Assembly (NCBI GenBank): GCA_002428965.1
Contig: DIYI01000012.1
Span: forward strand, 409,948-473,947
Direction of reading: 5' to 3'
Origin: Jejuia sp. UBA6058
GTDB lineage: Bacteria > Bacteroidota > Bacteroidia > Flavobacteriales > Flavobacteriaceae
DNA length: 64,000 nt
The position numbers and the translations under genes are program-made. Shown here piece after piece: positions 8,815 through 16,800 of this stretch. The notes under the pieces were generated by a model. It was not told the origin of the DNA. It was given only the letters and a program-made list of their open reading frames with translations, and searched no databases. The first letter of the stretch is position 1. Each line of letters opens with the position of its first letter.

Positions 8815-9366
8815 TTGTATCACTTGAGTTTAGAACAACTCATAGAAAAATGTAAAGCCAATGATACTAAAGCGCAAGGGGAATTGTATAAACTCTTTTC
8901 GAGTAAATTATTTTCTACGTGCTTAAAGTATTCGCGCAATTATGTTGAGGCAGAAGATAATTTACAAGACGCATTTTTAACAATCTTTGATAAGATTGAA
9001 CAATATAAAAACAAAGGCTCTTTTGAAGGGTGGTTAAAGCGTATAACGGTAAATACTGTTTTACAACGCTATCGAAAAGAAAAAGTATTTGAAATTGTTA
9101 GTGAAAACACAGCAGAAGATGAAGAAGTAGAAGTTGATGAAGATGATATTTCAATTGATTTTTTACTGAAGATAATACAAGAGTTGCCTGATAGGTATAG
9201 ACTGGTGTTTAACCTATATGCTTTAGATGGTTACTCTCATAAAGACATAGCAGAAATGCTAAAAATTTCTGTAGGCACATCAAAATCGAACCTTGCAAGG
9301 GCGAGACAAATTTTGAAAAATACTATAGAGAAATATAACGAAAAGCAAAACCTACAATCCTTATAA
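8815..9366 (+). CDS. RNA polymerase sigma factor, ECF subfamily
   Basis: A 183-residue sigma-70 family protein. Region 2 is visible as KYSRNYVEAEDNLQDAFLTIFDKIEQYK with GSFEGWLKRITVNTVLQRYRKEK, and region 4 as LPDRYRLVFNLYALDGYSHKDIAEMLKISVGTSKSNLARARQILK. An acidic stretch (AEDEEVEVDEDD) links the two. No ATG is available: TTG at 8815 or TTG at 8824 (giving MSLEQLIEK) is the start, the latter resembling relatives more. It overlaps the next gene by one base, so that gene is the likely partner or regulator. The regulon is unknown. Confidence 0.9.
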   Translation: MYHLSLEQLIEKCKANDTKAQGELYKLFSSKLFSTCLKYSRNYVEAEDNLQDAFLTIFDKIEQYKNKGSFEGWLKRITVNTVLQRYRKEKVFEIVSENTAEDEEVEVDEDDISIDFLLKIIQELPDRYRLVFNLYALDGYSHKDIAEMLKISVGTSKSNLARARQILKNTIEKYNEKQNLQSL

Positions 9367-10901
9367 TGGGAGAAAAGAAACATATAGACAGATTGTTTCA
9401 GGAAAACTTTAAAGATTTTGAAGTAAAACCTGATGACGCTGTTTGGAAAAATATTGAGGCTAAACTCAATAAAAAGAAAAAGCGCAGAGTGGTGCCCATT
9501 TGGTGGCGTTACGCTGGTGTGGCTGCACTATTATTACTCATGCTTACTATTGGCTCCATTTATATTAACAATAACGATGGAAATAATGTGCCACAAGTTG
9601 TAGACACTGAAAATACAGATAACGAAAAGTCTAATGAAAAACTTCAACAGAGACAAGATCTTAAAAAAGATAATTCTTCCGTAATAGCCAACACTAAAGA
9701 AGACAATTCTGTTTCTGATAAGACTTCAGATACTTCAAAAGAAGATATAGTTAAGGATCAACTGGCTGAAGTGCCTTCTTCAAATACCATTGCATCTAGT
9801 AAAGAAGAAAAAACTAAAAACAATAAGAAAACAATTAATGGTAAAAATGCTTCAATGAATAACAATCCTTCTAAAGGAGCATTCACCACAACTAGTGTTG
9901 AACAAGTTGCAGAAAATCTAAACACTACCTCTAAAGAAAAACCATCCGAAACTGATAAAATTGGTGTTCCCGAAAAGGCAAACCTTTCTAAAACGGATAT
10001 TGCTGATAACAATATTAAAAAAGAGATTTCTAATAGTTTGAAAGACGGCATTTCTAAGACAGACGTTGCAGATAACAATACTAAAGAGGATACTAAAACT
10101 ATAGAAGATGCTGTAAAAGAAAATGAAAACTTGCTTAAAGCAGAGGATGTTAAAGTTGCTTACAACAAATGGAGTGTTGCACCTAACGCTGCACCTGTAT
10201 ACTTTAATACTTTGGGTAAGGGGTCTTCTATCGCAGAACAATTTAACAGCAATAGTAAAAGCGGCGAGGTAAATATGAGTTATGGTATTAATGCTAGTTA
10301 CGCCATTACCAATAGGCTTACAGTACGTTCAGGCATTAATCGCGTAAACTTAGGTTATAACACAAATGATGTGGTAGCATTTAATTCTGTCAATGCAAGC
10401 GCTAGCCCAAGCACTCTGGCCGCTCTAAGTGGGAGTGTGAGCCAAAACACACCTGAAAATATGTTGGCTGCTGGTGAGGATGTTACTATTATGAGTGCTG
10501 CAACATTTAAGTCTAGCAATATAGATGTACTTAAAGCTACAACAACTTCAATTAACCAATCTTTTGGTTTTATTGAAGTGCCATTGGAGTTGCAATATGC
10601 ACTCTCTACAAAACGTTTTGGTGTAAATGTAATTGGCGGATTTAGCTCATTATTTTTAAACGATTATGAAGCGTTCTCTGTAATTGAAGGCGAACGAACT
10701 TCAGTACAAAACAACGAAAATGTAAATAATACAAGTTACAGTGCCAATTTTGGTTTGGGATTAAATTATAAGATATCAGATAAAATTAATTTGAATTTAG
10801 AGCCTATGTTCAAGTACCAAATTAATATGTTTAAAAATACATCTGGTGATTTTCAACCCTTCTTTGTCGGGGTTTATACCGGATTCGGAATTAAATTTTA
10901 G
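9366..10901 (+). CDS. envelope-spanning protein: anti-sigma-like N-terminus, one TM helix, C-terminal outer-membrane beta-barrel domain
   Basis: 511 residues. Residues 1-45 are charged and cytoplasmic-looking (KHIDRLFQENFKDFEVKPDDAVWKNIEAKL). A single transmembrane helix follows (about 48-67, WRYAGVAALLLLMLTIGSIY). Residues 75-265 are a Lys/Asn/Ser/Asp-rich linker that contains an internal duplication (SKTDIADNNIK and SKTDVADNNTK). Residues 270-511 look like a PorT/OmpA-like beta-barrel with alternating strands and a C-terminal FFVGVYTGFGIKF. ATG overlaps the sigma stop by one base. By position the N-terminal part may hold the sigma factor, but no zinc anti-sigma motif is seen. The domain reading is inferred from composition. 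Confidence 0.75.
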   Translation: MGEKKHIDRLFQENFKDFEVKPDDAVWKNIEAKLNKKKKRRVVPIWWRYAGVAALLLLMLTIGSIYINNNDGNNVPQVVDTENTDNEKSNEKLQQRQDLKKDNSSVIANTKEDNSVSDKTSDTSKEDIVKDQLAEVPSSNTIASSKEEKTKNNKKTINGKNASMNNNPSKGAFTTTSVEQVAENLNTTSKEKPSETDKIGVPEKANLSKTDIADNNIKKEISNSLKDGISKTDVADNNTKEDTKTIEDAVKENENLLKAEDVKVAYNKWSVAPNAAPVYFNTLGKGSSIAEQFNSNSKSGEVNMSYGINASYAITNRLTVRSGINRVNLGYNTNDVVAFNSVNASASPSTLAALSGSVSQNTPENMLAAGEDVTIMSAATFKSSNIDVLKATTTSINQSFGFIEVPLELQYALSTKRFGVNVIGGFSSLFLNDYEAFSVIEGERTSVQNNENVNNTSYSANFGLGLNYKISDKINLNLEPMFKYQINMFKNTSGDFQPFFVGVYTGFGIKF

Positions 10902-10956
10902 GTTTTTGGTTAGATTGATATCGGTTTTCCTTAAGCTCGAAAACTGGTGTCTTGAA

Positions 10957-10986
10957 AAAACTGCTCTTCCCCTAGAGCAGTTTTTT
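10957..10986. terminator. bidirectional terminator between convergent genes
   Basis: AAAACTGCTC and GAGCAGTTTT form a perfect 10-base-pair stem with an 8-base loop, flanked by A- and T-runs. The plsC stop codon sits inside the T-run. Confidence 0.8.
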
Positions 10987-11728
10987 ATTTACAATTATGA
11001 TAAAAGTCTAACTGATCTAAAATAATAGTTCTAGATTTCGCATTAAGGGTTTTTGTATCCCCTATTCTTAGACCTTTGGTACTTATAAACCTGTGAATCT
11101 TAGCTCTCATTTTTCCTGGACTTCCGCTAAAGAATGTATATGAAAAACGCTTTTTATTATCTGCAAACGTTAAAGGTACAATTGGTATTTGATGATTAAT
11201 GGCTAACCGAAATGCACCATCCTTAAAATCGTCCAAAACTATATGCTCCTCGGGAACACCCCCTTCTGGAAAAATACAAATGCTCAATCCTTGTTGCAAT
11301 CGTCTTTGTGCGCGTAAAAACACCGCTTGTCTACTTTTAGCAGAACTTCGGTCTACCAAAATACAAGTGCGTTTGTAAAAAAAACCAAATAATGGAATTT
11401 TAGCCAACTCCTTCTTTCCAACAAAAACAAACGGATTTTTCACGGCAATTAACATCAGCATGATGTCAGTCATAGAGGTATGGTTGGCAATAAACATATA
11501 ACTTTTGCCTTTCGTTGGAATTTCTTCTCTCTCAATTTTATACCGAAACCCCATACCAATTAAAATAAATTTTGCCCAAATACGTGCAATTTTAAAAAAG
11601 AAAGGATACCAAGATACTTTAGAGATAGCAATTAAAAGTACAGGGAACATGATAAGTATTGGTAAAGCCACCAAAATGTAGAACCAAATACGATATAACA
11701 ACCAAAAAAAATACTTAAACACAACCAT
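10985..11728 (-). CDS. plsC: 1-acyl-sn-glycerol-3-phosphate acyltransferase (PlsC family)
   Basis: A 247-residue membrane-associated acyltransferase. An N-terminal hydrophobic region is followed by the HX4D motif NHTSMTD, the FVGKKEL segment, and FPEGG, which binds the glycerol-3-phosphate moiety. The family transfers an acyl chain to lysophosphatidate to form phosphatidate. The ATG at 11728 is preferred to a TTG at 11737, because a TATTTTTG -7 box (11735-11742, minus strand) overlaps the TTG; transcription would then begin very close to the ATG. Some relatives acylate other lysolipids, so substrate is by family. Confidence 0.85.
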   Translation of the reverse strand: MVVFKYFFWLLYRIWFYILVALPILIMFPVLLIAISKVSWYPFFFKIARIWAKFILIGMGFRYKIEREEIPTKGKSYMFIANHTSMTDIMLMLIAVKNPFVFVGKKELAKIPLFGFFYKRTCILVDRSSAKSRQAVFLRAQRRLQQGLSICIFPEGGVPEEHIVLDDFKDGAFRLAINHQIPIVPLTFADNKKRFSYTFFSGSPGKMRAKIHRFISTKGLRIGDTKTLNAKSRTIILDQLDFYHNCK

Positions 11729-11752
11729 CTTCGCCAAAAATAAACAATTGTA

Positions 11753-11782
11753 TTGAGGTTTTTATGAAATGGATTACCTTTG
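11753..11782 (+). promoter_or_regulatory. consensus Bacteroidota promoter for trpS
   Basis: TTG at 11753-11755, exactly 19 bases, then TACCTTTG at 11775-11782. It is one of the two best matches in the window. The leader to the ATG is about 55 bases. Confidence 0.65.
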
Positions 11783-11815
11783 CCTGCATCAAAATTTGAG
11801 TTTAATTTAAATGAG

Positions 11816-11835
11816 ATTCCCTAGTACATGGGAAT
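11816..11835 (+). promoter_or_regulatory. small hairpin just before the trpS start
   Basis: ATTCCC and GGGAAT pair around an eight-base loop, six bases before the trpS ATG, where ribosomes would bind. It could reduce translation. There is no T-box or Trp-codon leader peptide, so regulation is only a possibility. Confidence 0.3.
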
Positions 11836-11841
11836 AGAATT

Positions 11842-12810
11842 ATGGCACGCATTCTTACAGGAATACAAAGTACAGGAACACCACATTTAGGAAATATTTT
11901 AGGCGCCATAATGCCAGCAATAGCAATGGCTGAAAACCCAAAAAACGACTCCTATTTGTTCATTGCTAACTTGCATACGCTTACTCAAATTAAAGATGCT
12001 GCACTTTTAAGAGAAAACACCTATTCCACTGCTGCTACTTGGTTAGCTTTTGGTTTAGATATTGAAAAAACTGTGTTTTATAGACAAAGTGATATCCCTC
12101 AAGTAACAGAATTATCTTGGTATTTAAGCTGTTTTTTTCCTTATCAGCGTTTAACATTAGCACATAGCTTTAAAGATAAAGCCGATAGATTGGAAGACGT
12201 AAATTCAGGTTTATTTACCTACCCCATGCTTATGGCAGCAGATATATTGTTGTATGACGCCAATATAATTCCTGTAGGCAAAGACCAGCTGCAGCATATT
12301 GAAATGACTCGCGATGTGGCCTCTCGTTTTCATGCGCAAATGGGAGAAACTTTTGTGCTGCCCGAAGGAAAAATTCAGGAGAACACCATGTTAATTCCTG
12401 GAACTGATGGTGAAAAAATGAGTAAGAGTAGAAATAACACCATCAATATATTTTTGGCGGACAAAAAATTGCGAAAGCAAATCATGTCCATTAAAACCGA
12501 CAGCACGCCTTTGGAAGATCCTAAAGATTGGAAAACCTGTAATTGTTTTGCAATTTATAGCTTATTAGCCAACGAACAAGAAATTGCAAAAATGAAGGCT
12601 AATTATGAAAAAGGTGGTTATGGCTACGGACACGCAAAACAAGCTTTGTTTGAATTGATTCTAGAAAAATTTACCAAACCTAGAGAACGCTACGCATATT
12701 ATATGGAAAACCTAAACGAGATAGACAAAACTTTGGCTATTGGCGCAGAAAAAGCTAAAAAAGTAGCAGATGAAGTTTTAGATAGAGTTCGTGAAAAAGT
12801 TGGATATTAA
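11842..12810 (+). CDS. trpS: tryptophan--tRNA ligase
   Basis: A 322-residue class I synthetase. The HIGH-type motif is TPHLGN (residues 13-18) and the KMSKS loop is EKMSKSRNN near residue 192. VGKDQLQHIEMTRD is the tryptophan/tRNA-binding core typical of bacterial TrpRS. It charges tRNA-Trp in the cytoplasm. Length is normal for bacterial TrpRS. It has its own promoter; the small membrane gene follows after 11 bases. Confidence 0.96.
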   Translation: MARILTGIQSTGTPHLGNILGAIMPAIAMAENPKNDSYLFIANLHTLTQIKDAALLRENTYSTAATWLAFGLDIEKTVFYRQSDIPQVTELSWYLSCFFPYQRLTLAHSFKDKADRLEDVNSGLFTYPMLMAADILLYDANIIPVGKDQLQHIEMTRDVASRFHAQMGETFVLPEGKIQENTMLIPGTDGEKMSKSRNNTINIFLADKKLRKQIMSIKTDSTPLEDPKDWKTCNCFAIYSLLANEQEIAKMKANYEKGGYGYGHAKQALFELILEKFTKPRERYAYYMENLNEIDKTLAIGAEKAKKVADEVLDRVREKVGY

Positions 12811-12821
12811 AAACTATAGCT

Positions 12822-13325
12822 TTGTTAGAAGATTTCGAGAAGGAACTTAACCTCAAATCAAACAATTCACAATTCACAAGTATGATGGGGATTGGTGCTT
12901 TCACCTTATTTTCTGTTTTCGAAATAACTACTATTATAACAACTTTATCTCGTGATATCTTAACAATTCAAAACTACAATACAAAAACTATATTTCTATT
13001 ACCTGTGTTAACAAGTCCTATAGTTTTTGGATTAATATTATTCTATAGTCTGAGTTTTCTGTTAAAAAGAGGTTCATTGAATTTGCCTAAAATTTTAATA
13101 AAATCTATTGTAATATTTTTTGCAATCGTTATAATACAATTCGCTTATTCTTTTTTTATAACAAGTAGCTTACAAGATAAATACTCAGACGCCTATAACT
13201 TATATTATGAAGGTATTATTAATCAAGCCCAACTAAAAATTTACGTATCATTTATTCCAATATCAAAATATTTAATTGCTGCTATAATTCTACTTTATTT
13301 TTCTAAAAAACTTGATTTTAAGTAA
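12822..13325 (+). CDS. putative four-helix membrane protein
   Basis: 167 residues with about four transmembrane helices (near 24-46, 58-79, 92-116 and 143-161) and a charged N-terminus. It resembles DUF4199-like small membrane proteins of Bacteroidota only in layout; I do not recognise the family with certainty. The start is a TTG at 12822; an ATG at about residue 21 would remove the charged N-terminus. Its 3' end overlaps the convergent dprA gene by eight bases. Confidence 0.6.
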   Translation: MLEDFEKELNLKSNNSQFTSMMGIGAFTLFSVFEITTIITTLSRDILTIQNYNTKTIFLLPVLTSPIVFGLILFYSLSFLLKRGSLNLPKILIKSIVIFFAIVIIQFAYSFFITSSLQDKYSDAYNLYYEGIINQAQLKIYVSFIPISKYLIAAIILLYFSKKLDFK

Positions 13326-14442
13326 GTTCAAACAACTTACCAGGTAAAGGTCTAACAACACCTTTTAACTCCATATTCAACAAAATGCTCGCAGCTTTAA
13401 AAATAGGTAAATAACAACCTAGAGCTATCATATCTAATTCTGCTTTATCATTTTCTTTTAGATAATTATAAATGAGCTTTTCAGTGTCATCCAGTTCTAC
13501 AAATAATTGTTTTTGTACCACTGGCTTGGTTGCTGAGCCTGTCGAAGTATGCTTTTCTTCTAGCTCCCAATTCAAAATATATGGCACATCTAGGGGTGTA
13601 GTTAGCATATGCGCTTTTTGATACTTTACTAAATTGTTACACCCTAAACTCAACTTATCAGTTGTTCTTCCAGGAACCGCAAAAACATCACGATTATAAG
13701 AATGTGCAATATCAGCAGTTACCAAACTCCCACCTTTTTCGGCAGATTCTATAACAATAGTGGCCTCGCTTAAACCAGCAATAATCCGGTTTCGTTTTAG
13801 GAAATTGTTTCTGTCAAAAACATCGGTACTCCAAAAATCTGAGAAAAAACCACCATTTTCTTCTACATCTCGCATATACTTTTTATGAACTTTAGGGTAT
13901 ATTTGATTCAATCCATGTGCTAAACAACCAATAGTTTGTAAGTTATTTTTTAGTGCACTTTTATGAGCAGTAATATCTGTTCCATATGCAAAACCTGATA
14001 CAATTATTGGATTGTATGGTTTTAAACTCTCAACCAATTTTTCGCAAAAAGCAATACCATTATTAGTAATTTTTCTTGTACCAACAATACTTATAATGTG
14101 TTTTTGTTTCAAATCAATATTACCTGTTTGAAATAATAAGATTGGGCCGTCGATACAATGCTTAAGCCTTTCAGGGTAATCGGTATCTTCAAAGTATGTT
14201 ACTTCTATATTATACTTTTGCATAAAATCAATTTCCTTTTCGGCCTCCTTCAAATGTATATCATCAAAAATTCCTTTTAGCACCTGCGTACCAATACCAT
14301 CAATTTTAAGTAAGCGCTCTTTTTTTTCTTTTAAGGCTGCTTCTGCCGAACCACAATGTCCTATTAAACGTTTCGCAGTAATATCACCAATGTTTGGAAC
14401 GTGCTGTAAGGCAAGTGTATATAGCAAGTCTATCTCTGTCAT
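13318..14442 (-). CDS. dprA: DNA-processing protein DprA
   Basis: 374 residues. An N-terminal helix-hairpin region (residues 1-70) precedes the Rossmann-like domain with the diagnostic SGFAYGTDITAHKSAL and GLSEATIVIESAEKGGSLVTADIA; a C-terminal winged-helix-like domain covers about 310-374. DprA loads RecA on incoming single-stranded DNA during transformation. In the linker between the two domains, residues TSTGSA are encoded by a copy of a dispersed repeat (13531-13549). No comE or pilus genes are nearby. Confidence 0.94.
   Translation of the reverse strand: MTEIDLLYTLALQHVPNIGDITAKRLIGHCGSAEAALKEKKERLLKIDGIGTQVLKGIFDDIHLKEAEKEIDFMQKYNIEVTYFEDTDYPERLKHCIDGPILLFQTGNIDLKQKHIISIVGTRKITNNGIAFCEKLVESLKPYNPIIVSGFAYGTDITAHKSALKNNLQTIGCLAHGLNQIYPKVHKKYMRDVEENGGFFSDFWSTDVFDRNNFLKRNRIIAGLSEATIVIESAEKGGSLVTADIAHSYNRDVFAVPGRTTDKLSLGCNNLVKYQKAHMLTTPLDVPYILNWELEEKHTSTGSATKPVVQKQLFVELDDTEKLIYNYLKENDKAELDMIALGCYLPIFKAASILLNMELKGVVRPLPGKLFELT
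13531..13549. repeat. short dispersed repeat inside dprA
   Basis: The string GCTGAGCCTGTCGAAGTA matches the intergenic copy at 55568-55588 (CTGAGCTTGTCGAAGTG). It is translated in frame in the DprA interdomain linker. Confidence 0.6.
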
Positions 14443-14507
14443 AAAGCATGTAATTCTGCTACAAGAACGTTATTTTTCTATTGTTAATAAATAGTTAAGG
14501 CAAAAAA

Positions 14508-14536
14508 TTGAAAGAATCCATATTTTTTTAAATTTG
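14508..14536 (+). promoter_or_regulatory. consensus promoter immediately before the HU-like/SPOR gene
   Basis: TTG at 14508-14510, 18 bases, then TAAATTTG at 14529-14536. Only four bases separate the -7 box from the ATG at 14541, so the transcript would have little or no leader. Confidence 0.6.
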
Positions 14537-14540
14537 CCTT

Positions 14541-15887
14541 ATGCAACTAGAAACCTACATTAGCGACCTACTTTATCGGTATGATTGTGTTGTAGTTCCT
14601 GATTTTGGAGCTTTTATTACGGAACGTCAATCTGCCACGGTAATTGAGGATTCGAATGCCTTCTATCCACCTCGAAAAGTAATTGCTTTTAACGAACGTA
14701 TTCAAAATAATGATGGCCTACTAGCTAGATATATTGCTGATGTAGAAAAAATTCCTTTTGATGTTGCTGTAAAAAAAATTAAAAAACGTGTTAAAGCATT
14801 AAAGTCTTATTTAACACAAGGTGAAACGATAACCTTCAATAATATTGGTGAGATAATTTTTAATAATGAAGGTAAAATTGTTTTTGAGCCTTCCTATAGC
14901 TTAAATTATTTAACTAATGCCTTTGGATTATCTCAGTTTCAATCTGAAGCTATTGTTCGAGAAGTACATAAAGAGAAGGTTATTGCTATTGAGGAAACAA
15001 CTCCTATTGCAATTACCCCAGAAAAGCGCAAAAGTAGAGGTTATTTAAAATATGCAGCAGTAGCCTTAATTGCTTTATCTCTTGGAGGTGTGGTAGCATC
15101 AAAATATTATGTTAGCCAGATAAATGAACATAATATGCTTGCTGCAGAAGAGGCCAAACAACATTTAGATGCTAAAATTCAAGAAGCTACCTTTAGTTTA
15201 AATCCTTTGCCTGCAATTACTATGAACGTAACAAAGCAATCAGGTAATTACCATATTATTGCTGGTGCTTTTCGTGTAGAAGAAAATTGTGATAAGAAAA
15301 TAGCACAATTGAAAAAAGAAGGGTTTGCAGCCAGAAAAATTGGTAAAAACAAATATGGGCTGTATGAAGTTGTTTATGCCAGCTACGAAAAAAGGCTAGA
15401 AGCTTTACAGGCATTGAGAGAGATAAAGAAAAACCACAATACAGATGCTTGGTTAAAAGTACAACGGTTAGATAATACACAAGGGTTAAAAACTAAAGCT
15501 GTTGAAACCATTGAGGCACATACTGAAAGTTACGAGGAGTCTAGTGTCTATTTAAACACAGGTAAAAACCAATTAAAAACCAACCCAAACTATATTTTTG
15601 ACAATAGCCCAAATATTATTCCTATTCTTAGAGAAATAGATAATACCGAAACCGGATTCTACACAGTTATTGGCGTTTACGAAACATCAAAAGCTAAGGA
15701 CACCTTTTTAAAATCTCTTCCGTCTAGTATCAAAACTAAAGCAGGTTCTTTCTACGATAAAGATAGTAGAAAGCATTTTGTTTTTGTTGAAAAATTTAAT
15801 GACTTGGCAACCGCAAAAAAAGGTTTGGAATACTATAACAGCAAAAACTACATTAAAAATATTGGGCTAGTAAAGGTAGAAGACTAA
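14541..15887 (+). CDS. HU-CCDC81-type domain protein with one TM helix and a SPOR region
   Basis: 448 residues. Residues 1-135 match the paired bacterial HU-CCDC81 domains (MQLETYISDLLYRYDCVVVP, then FGAF, FNERIQNNDGLLA, GETITFNNIGEI). A transmembrane helix lies at about 170-190 (YAAVALIALSLGGVVASKYY). Residues 230-290 form a SPOR domain (NYHIIAGAFRVEENCDKKI...GLYEVVYASYEK) and residues 370-445 a second SPOR-like unit (GFYTVIGVYETSKAKD). SPOR domains bind denuded peptidoglycan at division sites. HU-like domains bind DNA in other proteins, but DNA binding here is untested. The N-terminus would be cytoplasmic, the SPOR part periplasmic. Confidence 0.85.
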   Translation: MQLETYISDLLYRYDCVVVPDFGAFITERQSATVIEDSNAFYPPRKVIAFNERIQNNDGLLARYIADVEKIPFDVAVKKIKKRVKALKSYLTQGETITFNNIGEIIFNNEGKIVFEPSYSLNYLTNAFGLSQFQSEAIVREVHKEKVIAIEETTPIAITPEKRKSRGYLKYAAVALIALSLGGVVASKYYVSQINEHNMLAAEEAKQHLDAKIQEATFSLNPLPAITMNVTKQSGNYHIIAGAFRVEENCDKKIAQLKKEGFAARKIGKNKYGLYEVVYASYEKRLEALQALREIKKNHNTDAWLKVQRLDNTQGLKTKAVETIEAHTESYEESSVYLNTGKNQLKTNPNYIFDNSPNIIPILREIDNTETGFYTVIGVYETSKAKDTFLKSLPSSIKTKAGSFYDKDSRKHFVFVEKFNDLATAKKGLEYYNSKNYIKNIGLVKVED

Positions 15888-15940
15888 TTTTTTTCTCCTT
15901 AATATTTAGTAATCGTTCCTTTAAAATATTTAATATCAAC

Positions 15941-15948
15941 TACATTTG
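15941..15948 (+). promoter_or_regulatory. -7 element of the thioesterase gene
   Basis: TACATTTG matches TAnnTTTG and lies 22 bases before the ATG. No clear TTG is found at the proper distance upstream. Confidence 0.4.
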
Positions 15949-15970
15949 TAGCATAATTTAATGTGTTACA

Positions 15971-16480
15971 ATGCGAGCAAAAACACCCGAACAGTCTAAA
16001 ACTACAATGACCGATATGGTTTTACCAAGTGAAACCAATCCCTTAAACAATTTATTTGGCGGCGAATTATTAGCGAGAATGGATCGTGCTGCAAGTATCG
16101 CCGCAAGACGCCATAGTAGGCGTATTGTAGTTACAGCTTCGGTAAATCATGTGGCTTTTAACCGTGCTGTACCATTGGGCAGCGTTGTTACTGTTGAAGC
16201 TAAAGTTTCTAGAGCGTTTAAAACCTCTATGGAAATATATATTGACGTTTGGATGGAAGACCGTGAATCTGGTGCAAGAACTAAAGCCAATGAGGCTATA
16301 TACACCTTTGTTGCTGTTGATGAAACTGGAAGGCCTGTGCCAGTGCCTGAAGTTGTACCCGAAAGCGATATTGAAAAGGAGCGTTTTGAAGCCGCTTTAC
16401 GAAGAAAACAATTAAGTTTATTGCTTGCTGGAAAGATGAAACCAAATGATGCAACAGAACTAAAAGCGTTATTTGATTAA
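15971..16480 (+). CDS. acyl-CoA thioesterase (hotdog fold)
   Basis: A 169-residue single hotdog-domain protein. The segment ETNPLNNLFGGELLARMDRAASIAARRH is the conserved hotdog helix with the catalytic-region Asp, as in YciA/BFIT-type thioesterases; VNHVAFNRAVPLGSVV and TFVAVDETGRPVPVP follow. These enzymes hydrolyse acyl-CoA in the cytoplasm and oligomerise. The chain-length preference is not predictable. The neighbours suggest no pathway. Confidence 0.9.
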   Translation: MRAKTPEQSKTTMTDMVLPSETNPLNNLFGGELLARMDRAASIAARRHSRRIVVTASVNHVAFNRAVPLGSVVTVEAKVSRAFKTSMEIYIDVWMEDRESGARTKANEAIYTFVAVDETGRPVPVPEVVPESDIEKERFEAALRRKQLSLLLAGKMKPNDATELKALFD

Positions 16481-16537
16481 ACCTTTGGACTATATTAAAG
16501 TCAAATTAGCATTAAAGAAACCCAAAATCTTAATGCT

Positions 16538-16750
16538 ATGAGAACTTTTGTTATTTTATTTTCAGCTATTTGCATGATGAGTTTATCGTCATGCGCTGCA
16601 AGATTAGTAAACAGCCCATCTTCAGTAACTATTGTTAAAACTGCACCAAAGAACTACAAAATTGTAAAGGTAAAAGGTAAGCGTTACTATTTTTGGAATG
16701 GCAACCATTACCGAAAAACACCTAAAGGTTTTGTTGTTGTGCGTGTGTAA
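16538..16750 (+). CDS. small lipoprotein, DUF6515-like
   Basis: 70 residues beginning MRTFVILFSAICMMSLSSCAAR with the lipobox LSSC. The mature part is basic and ends in RYYFWNGNHYRKTPKGFVVVRV, a pattern seen in small Bacteroidota envelope proteins (DUF6515-like, a tentative match). A short beta domain on the outer membrane is likely. No function is known. Confidence 0.7.
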   Translation: MRTFVILFSAICMMSLSSCAARLVNSPSSVTIVKTAPKNYKIVKVKGKRYYFWNGNHYRKTPKGFVVVRV

Positions 16751-16769
16751 AATTCAATTCAAGAAGTTA

Positions 16770-16800
16770 CCGCGCTTTCTCTAGATATGTGCGGAGTTTT
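16770..16800. terminator. weak terminator between convergent genes
   Basis: CCGCGC (16770-16775) and GTGCGG (16789-16794) can form six pairs including one G-U, followed by a short T-run on the plus strand. Confidence 0.35.

Noticed and set aside
11783..11841. T-box or Trp leader peptide before trpS
   Set aside because: The 55-base leader has only a six-base-pair hairpin and no Trp codons or T-box consensus.
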